NCBI RefSeq assembly: GCF_036057275.1
Contig: NZ_CP107945.1
Span: 3,224,001 to 3,288,000, forward strand
DNA: 64,000 nt
Reading direction: 5' to 3'
Source of the DNA: Streptomyces sp. NBC_00390
GTDB lineage: Bacteria; Actinomycetota; Actinomycetes; Streptomycetales; Streptomycetaceae
Numbering within the stretch: position 1 is the stretch's first letter; every line of letters begins with the position of its first letter. Below the pieces are notes generated by a model that ran no database searches, was not told the DNA's origin, and saw only the letters and a list, made by a program, of their open reading frames with translations. Of the stretch, positions 24,383-33,273 are shown in pieces. Both the position numbers and the translations under genes were made by a program.

Positions 24383-26046
24383 TGGGGGATTTCGGAATCA
24401 TCGGTGACCTTGCCGGTAAGGCGACCGACAAGATCGTCGACGGCGTCGATGCGGGGATCGACAAGGGCAAGGAGCTGGTCGGCGAGGGCGTCGACTACGC
24501 CACCGACAAGGCCGGCCAGTACCTCGAGGACCGCGGCCACAAGGCAGCCGCCGATCTCGTCACGGACTGGGGTGACCGCACCGCCTCCTCACTCGGCGCG
24601 GAGGTCGGTGAGCAGCAGCTCGGCCAGACCGAGGAGCCGAATGAGCTGATCCACGGCAGCGCGACGAAGATCGCCGACTCGGTGAAGAACCTGCGCGACT
24701 TCCAAAAGGCGTTCGACCTGGTCGGCGCCGGTATGAGAAGGCTCGACTCCAGCCACTGGAAAGGCGAGGGGGCCGACACCTTCCGCAAGAAGTTCTCCAC
24801 GCTCCCCACCGACTGGCTGCACGCCGCCGACGCGTTCGACGACGCTGCCAGTGCGCTGGACCGGTACTCCCACGCCATCACCAGTGCGCAGAGCAAGGCC
24901 CGCGAAGCCATCGTCCTCTACAAGGAGGGCAAGAAAGAGTCCGACCAGGCCCGGGCCGACTACAAGAAGAAGGCCGACGCCTACGAGGCCGCCCGCACCG
25001 GCGACAGCCCCCTGCCCCACCCCGGCGAACTCTCCGACCCGGGCATCACCAAGATGGAGCGCGCACAGGAGATCCTCGACGACGCCCGCAAGGCACGCAA
25101 CGAAGCAGCCGAGACCGCCAAAGACGCCGTCAGGGCCGCACTGGCCCACGCCCCCGAAGAGCCGAAGGGCCGCGAGAAGCTCAAGCTCGAGCTCGCGGAC
25201 TGGGGTGTGGCCAACGGCGTGGAGAACATGCATCTCCTGGGCGGCATCGTCAAGGGCACCGCAGGCCTGGTCAACTTCGTCCGCTCGGTCAACCCGCTCG
25301 ACATCTACAACCTCACCCACCCGGCCGAGTACTACAAGGGCGTCAACATGACGCTCGCCGGCCTCGCTTCCACCGTGGCCAACCCCGACCGCGCCCTCAA
25401 GAACGCCTGGGAAACCCTGAAAAGCGACCCCAGCGAGTTCTGGGGCCGCCTGATACCCGAAGCCGCCGGCACCAAAGGCTCAGGACTCCTACGAGGCGGC
25501 CTCCGTGCAGGCATGCGACACCGCTTTCCCGGCGCCGGCGGGGCCGGGAGAGTGCCGGACGAGTGGATGACCGGGGCCCGAAGACGCCCGCGAGACCTCC
25601 TGGACGACCCTGCGCAGACCCGCTGGGCGGAGGAAGCCTACGAAAGCTTCATGAAGGACTCTCGTGATGTGTCCTCGATCTCCGAGCAGTCCCGCCACGT
25701 GGAGCGAGGCGATGGGTCGACGGGGTTCTCGGAAGACGAGATCGCTTCGGTGAAGAAGCACGTCTTCGACACCGAGCATCCCATCGTCGACCCGGAAACG
25801 GGGAAGGTCGTGGTGCGGAAGTTCGACGCGGACGCCGAGATCGCAGATGCGTGGATCCGGCTGCGGTCCGGCAACGCACTCCCGGAAGACCATCTTCTCC
25901 TCGAGCACGAGATTGCCGAGCTCGGATATCTCCGCGACAATCCGGGATCGACCTACCAGGAGGCGCACCGCCACGCGAACAGTAATTACAATTGGGAACA
26001 AAAGGTCCCCCTGTTCAAGCGGGAAGACCTGGAAGGTGAATGGTAA
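24382..26046 (+). CDS. Short polymorphic toxin: T7SS-type signal domain fused directly to a C-terminal toxin tip
   Basis: 554 residues. Residues 1-380 are nearly the same as the start of the big Rhs toxin at 27587: an amphipathic lead, then a WXG100-like helical hairpin with HWKGEGAD (about residues 125-132) and a long helical domain. After GLRAGMRH the proteins diverge completely. Here an unrelated tip of about 170 residues follows with no Rhs repeats. The last 105 residues hold the likely active domain, with acidic and histidine residues in LLLEHEIAEL (H509, E510, E513) and YQEAHRHAN (H529, H531), plus NYNWE. I cannot assign it to a named toxin family. The ATG overlaps the upstream stop and the stop overlaps the small downstream gene, as expected for toxin and immunity. 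Confidence 0.82.
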   Translation: MGDFGIIGDLAGKATDKIVDGVDAGIDKGKELVGEGVDYATDKAGQYLEDRGHKAAADLVTDWGDRTASSLGAEVGEQQLGQTEEPNELIHGSATKIADSVKNLRDFQKAFDLVGAGMRRLDSSHWKGEGADTFRKKFSTLPTDWLHAADAFDDAASALDRYSHAITSAQSKAREAIVLYKEGKKESDQARADYKKKADAYEAARTGDSPLPHPGELSDPGITKMERAQEILDDARKARNEAAETAKDAVRAALAHAPEEPKGREKLKLELADWGVANGVENMHLLGGIVKGTAGLVNFVRSVNPLDIYNLTHPAEYYKGVNMTLAGLASTVANPDRALKNAWETLKSDPSEFWGRLIPEAAGTKGSGLLRGGLRAGMRHRFPGAGGAGRVPDEWMTGARRRPRDLLDDPAQTRWAEEAYESFMKDSRDVSSISEQSRHVERGDGSTGFSEDEIASVKKHVFDTEHPIVDPETGKVVVRKFDADAEIADAWIRLRSGNALPEDHLLLEHEIAELGYLRDNPGSTYQEAHRHANSNYNWEQKVPLFKREDLEGEW

Positions 26047-26279
26047 TGGCTTCGCTCGTCTATTTCCGCAAGGTCTCCGAGTCGGTCGACTCAGTGGAGT
26101 ACATGTACGGTTTCGACACGGAAGATCCGCCGCACCGACTCCTCATGGACACCAGGACGCGTAGACCACGCCCCGTCGACGGCGAAATCAACTATGCGTT
26201 CCTCAAGGCATCGCGGAAGATCAATGCAATGTATGACGAGACGTCAGAGTGGCCCGACCGCGGGATGAGCGTCAGCTGA
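26046..26279 (+). CDS. Probable immunity protein for the short toxin
   Basis: 77 residues, starting within the toxin stop (TAATG). No signal peptide or membrane segment, so it is cytoplasmic, as immunity proteins usually are. Motifs are VYFRKVSESVDSVEYMYGFD and INYAFLKASRKI, with acidic and basic stretches but no known domain that I can name. Position and coupling are the reason for the call. The region is visibly less GC-rich than its neighbours. Confidence 0.7.
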   Translation: MASLVYFRKVSESVDSVEYMYGFDTEDPPHRLLMDTRTRRPRPVDGEINYAFLKASRKINAMYDETSEWPDRGMSVS

Positions 26280-26430
26280 CGCCCGACCCCGGGTGGCCGA
26301 CCGGATGCACAGCACGGCCCGGAAGGCCGGCCCCGTACAGAACTGTGTCACCTGGCACACCACTTATGACAATAAATGGCCGGATTTAGCTCGTTGCTGT
26401 CGGGAAGCTGACCATGGCAGCATCCTGAGC
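26280..26430. other. Intergenic region with duplicated module promoter
   Basis: AT-richer than the surroundings. The last 50 bases match those preceding the relic at 24146 (TTGCTGTCGGGAAGC then CAGCAT). CAGCAT lies 7 nt before the start codon in both copies and could be a -10. Confidence 0.5.
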
Positions 26431-26946
26431 ATGGCCGATCACGGGGATGAAGCAACGGGGCCCGAACAGCATTCAAAACTGGCCGACTTGGTCGATACGC
26501 CGCCGGACGCACCGCCGGAACCACCCTCGCAAGAGGCGCATCCGGCTGCCGCTTCGGACGCCGAACCGCTGACGCCGGACGATCAACTGACCATGGCAAG
26601 GCGTGAGTTTGCCGCGTTGCTGGGTGAATTCCGGCGTACTGCTGTGCTGGTGCCGTTCGATGCGTACGGGAGTCTGTGGACCGCGGATCAGGGCGGGGTC
26701 CGGTGGATCTGTGCGTTCTCGGACGAGGAGGCTTTGGCCGACTTCGCGCGGGCGCGCGGGGAGGCGGAGCGGGAGTGGACGTACCGGACGGTTCTGGGTG
26801 CGCGCCTGTTGGATGTGATGGTGCCGATGCTGCCGGGGCCTGCGGGCGTTGCGCTTGATGCGGGCAGTGACGGGGGCATGTTGTTTCCGCCGGTTGCGGG
26901 CATTGTGCCCGATGCGGTGGCGGTTGATCTCGGGGGGACAGTGTGA
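26431..26946 (+). CDS. SseB-like protein of the toxin module
   Basis: 171 residues. An acidic, Pro-rich N-terminal 50 residues precede an SseB-type domain (FAALLGEFRRTAVLVPFD, LWTADQGGVRWICAFSDEEALADFARAR, then GVALDAGSDGGMLFPPV). SseB domains occur in secretion accessory proteins, and actinobacterial versions often lie beside WXG100-type secreted proteins. A chaperone or secretion-helper role for the toxin is inferred from that. The ATG is at 26431. The stop overlaps the next gene (GTGA). Confidence 0.72.
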   Translation: MADHGDEATGPEQHSKLADLVDTPPDAPPEPPSQEAHPAAASDAEPLTPDDQLTMARREFAALLGEFRRTAVLVPFDAYGSLWTADQGGVRWICAFSDEEALADFARARGEAEREWTYRTVLGARLLDVMVPMLPGPAGVALDAGSDGGMLFPPVAGIVPDAVAVDLGGTV

Positions 26947-27587
26947 GCGGGGATCCTGATCTGCAGGCGCCGCCGGTGGCTTTGCTGGCCATCGCGATGG
27001 GCATCGATCTGGCGCATGCCGAGCTGAAGGAGCTCGGCATGATCGGTGAGGCGACCACCGGGCGGGGGTTCTCGGATCTCGCCCTGTCCGGCATGGAGTT
27101 GGGGCACGCCGGACTGACGGAGCAGTTCACGACGTTCTGCGAGCGCTGGGAGTGGGGCGTGCGGGCCCTGACGCTGAAGGGGAACGCCTTCGCGCAGGGC
27201 GTGGGCCTGTCGGCCGGTTCGTACGCCGAGCAGGAGCAGTACGTGAAGGATTCGATCAAGATCGGTGTCAACTCGCTCAACGGGAACCCTCACCTGAGCG
27301 AGGACGACGTCAAGAAGATGCGCTGGGACACCATCCGCGATCAGCACACCTGGGACAACGCGGACTGGAGCGCCGAGTCCATGGTCGAAGCCCACGGGGA
27401 GGTGAAGCAGACCTGGAAGAACACCGGGTACGACGTGATGGACGCGCAGATGGACTCGATGGAGCGCTCGGGTCTGGTCGATCCGGAGCTGCGTGAGCAG
27501 ATGGATGCGGAGTTCCGTGAGATGTTCGATCCGGACGAGGCGACGGTCGCGCAGGCCGAGGAGCCGCGGTGGGGGGAGAGCCGCTGA
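26943..27587 (+). CDS. WXG/ESAT-6-like adaptor of the toxin module
   Basis: A 214-residue, mostly helical, acidic protein. ERWEWGVRALTLKGNAFAQGVGLSAGSYAEQEQYV (residue window about 61-97) resembles the second helix of WXG100-type proteins, with the YxxxE-like pattern. The C-terminal half (WDNADWSAESMVEAHGEVKQTW) is specific to this group. It is coupled on both sides by overlaps: GTGA upstream, TGATG into the Rhs toxin. It probably pairs with the toxin signal domain for type VII export. Its last 18 residues survive in the upstream relic. Confidence 0.75.
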   Translation: MSGDPDLQAPPVALLAIAMGIDLAHAELKELGMIGEATTGRGFSDLALSGMELGHAGLTEQFTTFCERWEWGVRALTLKGNAFAQGVGLSAGSYAEQEQYVKDSIKIGVNSLNGNPHLSEDDVKKMRWDTIRDQHTWDNADWSAESMVEAHGEVKQTWKNTGYDVMDAQMDSMERSGLVDPELREQMDAEFREMFDPDEATVAQAEEPRWGESR

Positions 27588-30500
27588 TGGGGGATTGGGG
27601 GGTCCTCGGTGACCTTGCCGGCAAGGCGACCGACAAGATCGTCGACGGGGTCGACGCGGGGATCGACAAGGGCAAGGAGCTGGTCGGCGAGGGCGTCGAC
27701 TACGCCAGCGACAAGGCCGGCGCATACCTGCGGGACCACGGCCAAGCCGCGGTGGCCGAAATTGTCGAGGACACGGGCGACAAGTGGGCCTCCTCGCTGG
27801 GCGCTGAGGTCGGTGAGCAGCAGCTCGGCCAGACCGAGGAGGCCAACGAGCTGATCCACGGCAACCCGACGAAGATCGCCGACTCGGTGAAGAACCTGCG
27901 TGACTTCCAGAAGGCGTTCGACCTGGTCGGCGCCGGCATGAAGAGACTCGACTCCAGCCACTGGAAGGGCGAGGGGGCCGACACCTTCCGCAAGAAGTTC
28001 TCCACCCTGCCCACCGACTGGCTGCACGCCGCCGACGCCTTCGAAGCCGCCGCCGGCGCCCTGGAGCGCTACTCCAACGCCATCACCAGCGCGCAGAGCA
28101 AGGCCCGCGAAGCCATCGCCCTCTACAAGGAAGGCCGACATGCCTCCGCGGCGCACGCGAAGGACGTGGCCGCCTACGAGGCCTCCCGCGACAGCGACAA
28201 ACCCCTGCCCAAGCCCGGTACGGATCCGGGTGATGCCCTGTGCACCCGCGCACAGGAGATCCTCGACGACGCCCGCAAGGCACGCAACGAAGCAGCCGAC
28301 ATCGCCAAAGACGCCGTCAGGGCCGCACTGGCCCACGCCCCCGAAGAGCCGAAGGGCCGCGAGAAGCTCAAGCTCGAGCTCGCGGACTGGGGTGTGGCCA
28401 ACGGCGTGGAGAACATGCATCTCCTGGGCGGCATCGTCAAGGGCACCGCAGGCCTGGTCAACTTCGTCCGCTCGGTCAACCCGCTCGACATCTACAACCT
28501 CACCCACCCGGCCGAGTACTACAAGGGCGTCAACATGACGCTCGCCGGCCTCGTCTCCACCGCCGCCAACCCCGACCGCGCCCTCAAGAACGCCTGGGAC
28601 GCCGCCAAGGGCGACCCCTCCGAATTCATCGGACGCCTCATACCCGAACTCATCGGCACCAAGGGCTCAGGACTCCTACGAGGCGGCCTCCGCGCAGGCA
28701 TGCGACACGGCAAGCCCGACGGCACCCGGGGGGACCACGACAAGAACCCGGACAGCAACGGCAAGCAGTGCTCCGCGACAAGGTGCGACGGCGACCCCAT
28801 CGATGTCGCAACCGGCAGGATGCTCCTGCCCCAGACGGACATCGCCCTCCCGGGCTCACTGCAGTTGGTGTTCAAGCGCACCTTCGACTCCTCGCGACGC
28901 GCCCTGGGCTGGTTCGGGCCCGGATGGTCATCCACTGTCGACCAACGCCTTGTGATCGACTCCGAAGGCGTCATCTTCAGCTGCGACGAGGGCAGCCTGC
29001 TCGCCTACCCGCATCCCGCACCCGGTGTCCCGGTCATGCCCACGCACGGACGGCGCTGGCCCCTAAACCGGGTGGACGACGGTTACACCATCACCGATCC
29101 CGACACCGGCCAGGTCTGGCACTTCGCCGACCACAGCGACGAACTGGCGCTCCTCGCCCAGATCGACGACCGCAACGGCCGCTGGATCTCCTTCGAGTAC
29201 GACGAGGCCGGCGCCCCCACCTCGATCGTCCACCACGGCGGCTACCACCTCAAACTCACCACCAGCGACGGCCGGATCACCGCCCTCCACCTGGCGGGCG
29301 CGGCTCCCGACGGCGGTGACCAGGAGGTCCTCCGCTACGGCTACACCGACGGCCACCTCACCGACGTCATCAACTCCTCGGGCAGGCCACTTCGGTTCGG
29401 CTACGACGAGCACGGCCGCATCACCTCGTGGACAGACACCAACGGCAGCCACTACGACTACGTCTACGACGACCAAGATCGTTGCGTCTACCAGACCGGC
29501 AGCAATGGGCACATGGAATCCCGCTTCACGTGGGACGACACCGACCCGGACACCGGCCTGCGCATGACGTCCATGACCGACGGACTGGGTCACACGAAGC
29601 GATTCGTGATCAACGAACGCTCCCAGGTCGTCGCCGAGGTCGATGCGACTGGCGCGGTGACGCGATTCGAGTACGACCGGCACAACCGACTACTGGCCCT
29701 CACGGACGCGCTCGGCCACCTCACCCGCTCTACCTACGACGAGCACGGTCGACTGACAACAGTGGTCCGTCCGGACGGGCGGCACCGGACCGCGCAATAC
29801 GACGATCTCGGGCGCCCGACAGCCGTTGTCCGAGCCGGCGGTGTAGTGACACGACAGGCCTTCGACGAGCGAGGCAACCGCACGGCAGTCACGGACGCTT
29901 CGGGTGCAACCACGCGCTATTCGTACGACGACACCGGACACTTGGCATCGCTGACGGATGCTCTCGGGCACACGTCCACTGTGCGCTGCGACAAGGCAGG
30001 CCTACCCGTCGCCGTCACCGACCCTCTGGGCGCGACCACCCGCTACGAGCGGGATGCCTTCGGCCGCCCCGTGGCCCTGTTCGACGCCCTCGGAGCGGTC
30101 ACCCGCTTGGAGTGGACCGTGGAGGGCAAACTCGCCCGGCGCGTCGAGGCGGACAGTACCCAACAGTCGTGGACCTATGACGGTGAGGGCAACTGTCTCA
30201 CCCATACCAATGCGATGGGTGAGGTCTCAACTTTCGAGTACACCGATTTCGCCCTCTTGGCTGCCCAAACCGGCCCGGACGGCGTGCGCTACACCTTCAC
30301 GCACGACTCGAGTCTTCGACTCACCCAGGTCACCAACTCCCAGGGTTTGACGTGGAACTACGAGTACGACCCCGTCGGCAGGCTCATATCCGAAACCGAC
30401 TTCGACGACCGCAGACTCACGTATGCCTATGACGCGTCCGGCAGACTGACCTCTTACACCAACGGCCTCGGTCAAACCATCCGATTCGAGCACAACGAAC

Positions 30501-32290
30501 TCGGTCAGCTGCTTCGTAAAGACTCAGAGGGTGTCGTCACCACCTACGAATACGACATCTTCGACGAGTTGGCCGTCGCATCCAGTCCAAGCGCGATCCT
30601 CACCCGGCTGCGGGACCGTTTCGGCCGGCTCAGGTCCGAAACTGTGAACGGCCGCACGATTTCCTTCGAATACGACCTCCTCGGGCGTCGCATAGGCCGG
30701 ACGACACCGTTCGGCGCGGTCAGCACTTGGGTGTACGACGCTTCGGGACGTCGCAGCGAGCTCACGACATCCGGTCGCACACTGACTTTCGAACGCGATG
30801 CCGCAGGACAGGAGTTGGCTCGTCATATCGGCGAGAACCTCATACTCAGACACGAGTTCGACTCGATGGGGCGCCTCACTGACCAGCAGGTCACTGGTCA
30901 TGGCCGCAGCATCCAACGCCGCAGGTTCTCCTACCGAGGAGACGGCAACCTGCTCGGCTTTGACGATCAGCTCTCCGGGGCCCGCACCTTCGAGCTGGAT
31001 GTGGTCGGACGGGTCACGTCAGTTCGCGCAGTCAACTGGACCGAGCGGTATGCGTACGACGATGCCGGCAACCAGCGCGAGGCGTCCTGGCCTTCCTCAC
31101 ATCCGGGTGGGGAGGCTACTGGCACTCGCCTCTACGCGGGCACGCGCATCACGCGGGCCGGCAGCGTTCGATACGAACACGACGCTCAAGGGCGGATCGT
31201 GCTCCGGCAAAAAACCCGCCTCTCTCGGAAGCCGGACACATGGCTGTACCAATGGGACGCCGAAGACCGACTGACCTCGGTCACCACGCCGGATGGGACT
31301 GTCTGGCGCTACGACTACGACGCGCTCGGACGTCGCATAGCCAAGCAACGCCTCGCCCAGGACAACCGGATGGTGCTGGAACAGGTCACTTTCACCTGGG
31401 ACGGCACGACGCTGTGCGAACAGACGACCGACGTCCAGAACCTGCCCAGCCCCGTGACCCTCACCTGGGACCACGACGGCCTACGCCCGCTCGCCCAGAC
31501 AGAACGCATCGTCGACGCGGATGCTCCGCGGGACATCATCGACGAACGCTTCTTCTCCATCATCACCGATCTGGTCGGCGCTCCGAGCGAGCTCATCGAT
31601 GAGTCGGGCGACCTGGCGTGGCACCTGCGCCGCACACTTTGGGGCGCAACGACCTGGGCAACGACGAGCACGACGTACACACCCCTACGTTTCCCCGGCC
31701 AGTACTTCGACCCCGAAACCGGCCTCCACTACAACTTTCACCGGCACTACGACCCAGAAACAGCCCGTTACCTCACCCTTGACCCGCTGGGTCTCGCCGC
31801 CGCGCCCAATCCAGCCACCTATGTCCACAATCCTCATACGTGGATTGACCCGTACGGCCTAGCACCTGAGTGTCCGCCCAAGGGAGAAAAGAGCAACCCG
31901 TTCAAGCATCGGCAGGACGCCGAGAGGGCGGCTTTTGATGTCGCCGGAGTGCCCTATGGGACCACTCCGGATGCACAATGGGTTGTAATGGGCGACAAAA
32001 CCATGAAACATATGCCGGGTCACGTTTACTCGAAGGATCCAACCCATTGGGGCAACTTTCGTCAATTCGAGACCGATGACGGTGCCCGTGTCGTTGTAGA
32101 GCACACCCACGACCCGGCCGGCCCACACTTTCACGCTGGAGCCCCCAAGGGCTTCACCCCGGAAGAGCGGAGCCGAAATTTTGTGAACTTCGGCTGGGAT
32201 AATTCCGTCGAGGGATACGGCAGAATGGAACGCTACAGGGCGCTTGACAAGGATGGCGGCGACCATCACTTCTTCTACGAAGGAAACTGA
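27587..32290 (+). CDS. Rhs-repeat polymorphic toxin with T7SS-type signal domain
   Basis: 1567 residues. Residues 1-374 are the same signal/WXG-like domain as in the short toxin. CSATRCDGDPIDVATGRMLLPQTDI opens the DUF6531/Rhs shell. Dozens of YD/RHS repeats (for example RYSYDDTGHLASLTDALGH, TYAYDASGRLTSYTNGLGQ) follow to the hyperconserved end: GQYFDPETGLHYNFHRHYDPETARYLT, DPLGL and DPYGLAP. The last about 142 residues are the variable toxin tip. It is basic/aromatic and rich in histidine (EHTHDP, PHFHAG, DHHFFYEGN), suggesting a metal-dependent nuclease-like domain, but I cannot name the family. The tip is less GC-rich than the core. The stop overlaps the immunity gene (TGATG). Confidence 0.93.
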   Translation: MGDWGVLGDLAGKATDKIVDGVDAGIDKGKELVGEGVDYASDKAGAYLRDHGQAAVAEIVEDTGDKWASSLGAEVGEQQLGQTEEANELIHGNPTKIADSVKNLRDFQKAFDLVGAGMKRLDSSHWKGEGADTFRKKFSTLPTDWLHAADAFEAAAGALERYSNAITSAQSKAREAIALYKEGRHASAAHAKDVAAYEASRDSDKPLPKPGTDPGDALCTRAQEILDDARKARNEAADIAKDAVRAALAHAPEEPKGREKLKLELADWGVANGVENMHLLGGIVKGTAGLVNFVRSVNPLDIYNLTHPAEYYKGVNMTLAGLVSTAANPDRALKNAWDAAKGDPSEFIGRLIPELIGTKGSGLLRGGLRAGMRHGKPDGTRGDHDKNPDSNGKQCSATRCDGDPIDVATGRMLLPQTDIALPGSLQLVFKRTFDSSRRALGWFGPGWSSTVDQRLVIDSEGVIFSCDEGSLLAYPHPAPGVPVMPTHGRRWPLNRVDDGYTITDPDTGQVWHFADHSDELALLAQIDDRNGRWISFEYDEAGAPTSIVHHGGYHLKLTTSDGRITALHLAGAAPDGGDQEVLRYGYTDGHLTDVINSSGRPLRFGYDEHGRITSWTDTNGSHYDYVYDDQDRCVYQTGSNGHMESRFTWDDTDPDTGLRMTSMTDGLGHTKRFVINERSQVVAEVDATGAVTRFEYDRHNRLLALTDALGHLTRSTYDEHGRLTTVVRPDGRHRTAQYDDLGRPTAVVRAGGVVTRQAFDERGNRTAVTDASGATTRYSYDDTGHLASLTDALGHTSTVRCDKAGLPVAVTDPLGATTRYERDAFGRPVALFDALGAVTRLEWTVEGKLARRVEADSTQQSWTYDGEGNCLTHTNAMGEVSTFEYTDFALLAAQTGPDGVRYTFTHDSSLRLTQVTNSQGLTWNYEYDPVGRLISETDFDDRRLTYAYDASGRLTSYTNGLGQTIRFEHNELGQLLRKDSEGVVTTYEYDIFDELAVASSPSAILTRLRDRFGRLRSETVNGRTISFEYDLLGRRIGRTTPFGAVSTWVYDASGRRSELTTSGRTLTFERDAAGQELARHIGENLILRHEFDSMGRLTDQQVTGHGRSIQRRRFSYRGDGNLLGFDDQLSGARTFELDVVGRVTSVRAVNWTERYAYDDAGNQREASWPSSHPGGEATGTRLYAGTRITRAGSVRYEHDAQGRIVLRQKTRLSRKPDTWLYQWDAEDRLTSVTTPDGTVWRYDYDALGRRIAKQRLAQDNRMVLEQVTFTWDGTTLCEQTTDVQNLPSPVTLTWDHDGLRPLAQTERIVDADAPRDIIDERFFSIITDLVGAPSELIDESGDLAWHLRRTLWGATTWATTSTTYTPLRFPGQYFDPETGLHYNFHRHYDPETARYLTLDPLGLAAAPNPATYVHNPHTWIDPYGLAPECPPKGEKSNPFKHRQDAERAAFDVAGVPYGTTPDAQWVVMGDKTMKHMPGHVYSKDPTHWGNFRQFETDDGARVVVEHTHDPAGPHFHAGAPKGFTPEERSRNFVNFGWDNSVEGYGRMERYRALDKDGGDHHFFYEGN

Positions 32291-32727
32291 TGAGGCGCGA
32301 GGAGTCGGCAGCAGTGAGCAGAATCAGGGAGAGCGGTCTCGAAGTCCTGGAAACGCAGGGATCCGTTCCTGGCGTCACCATTGAAGAAGCCGGTCGCGCC
32401 ATGTCGAACTTTGAGGTCGAGCCGGTGGCCACCGTTCCCTTGAACTCGGAAGAAACGGCAAGCGAGGTAACCCGACTCTGGATGCAGCATGCACGTAGTG
32501 CGGGAGTCTTCGCCGCGGATGGGTCGTTCCTGATCGCAACCTTCGAGACGGAAAGCCGCCCAACGGGTTGGGTTCGCGTGCGACTCAGTCCGCGAACTGA
32601 TGTGTCCTTCTTGACAGACGACCAGAAGAGGATTGAGTTTGTCGCTCGCTCCATCAGCGGTCATCACATCTGCGGAGTCACCGCAGAGGAATACGACTAC
32701 TGGGTCGTGAGCCTGCCGGTGGATTAG
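32290..32727 (+). CDS. Probable immunity protein for the Rhs toxin
   Basis: 145 residues, soluble, starting inside the toxin stop codon. Features are LWMQHARSAGVFAADGSFLIATF, GWVRVRLSPR and a C-terminal AEEYDYWVVSLPVD. No named Imm family is recognised. Translational coupling to the toxin and the lower GC support the role. Confidence 0.72.
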   Translation: MRREESAAVSRIRESGLEVLETQGSVPGVTIEEAGRAMSNFEVEPVATVPLNSEETASEVTRLWMQHARSAGVFAADGSFLIATFETESRPTGWVRVRLSPRTDVSFLTDDQKRIEFVARSISGHHICGVTAEEYDYWVVSLPVD

Positions 32728-32756
32728 GCCGCTGGGGACTTCGCAGACCGTCGCTC

Positions 32757-33260
32757 GCGCCACGGTCGGCAGCGTGCGCTATGAGCGCGACGCCCGGGGG
32801 CGGATCGTACTGCGGCAGACGAGCCGCCTGTCCCGAAAGCCCGAGACCTGGCGGTACGACTGGGATGCGGAGGACCGCCTCACGTCTGTCATCACACCGA
32901 ACGGGGCGATGTGGCGGGCGGTATCGAAGTGACGCACCGGGGCGCCGCATCGCCAAACAGCGCCTGGCGGACGACAACGGCACGGTGGTGGAACAGATTC
33001 GTTCACTTGGGATGGCGTCACTCTCTGCGAGCAGACGACCGTGGGGAGAACCTCTCCGATCCGGTGACCGTCACCTGGAACCAGGACGGCATGCATCCCC
33101 TCACTCAGACGGAGCGTATCGGCCCGGCGAAACAGTTCACAGGAAGAAGTCTACCCACGCTTCTTCGCAATCATCGGGGACCTCATCGGAACCCCCATTG
33201 AACTCACCTACGAAGATGGCGACTTGGGCTTGCAGAACCGAAGCACTCTGGGGAACAGGT
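32757..33260 (+). pseudogene. Orphan Rhs core tail, frameshifted
   Basis: Matches the Rhs toxin from about base 31165 to 31640. GSVRYERDARGRIVLRQTSRLSRKPETW is the counterpart of residues in the intact gene, followed by DWDAEDRLTSVITPNG. The frame then breaks near 32920, where RRIAKQRLADDNGTVVEQ continues in another frame. It shifts again before VTVTWNQDGMHPLTQTERI, and ends with FFAIIGDLIGTPIELTYEDGDLG. No toxin tip remains. It is the scar of a previous Rhs 3' end displaced by the current one. Confidence 0.85.
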
Positions 33261-33273
33261 TGGAGAACTGCCC

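Noticed and set aside
27341..28507. Minus-strand open frame of 388 codons across the Rhs toxin start
   Set aside because: The Rhs signal domain on the plus strand is duplicated at 24382 and coupled to its neighbours; the antisense frame is duplicated only as a consequence.
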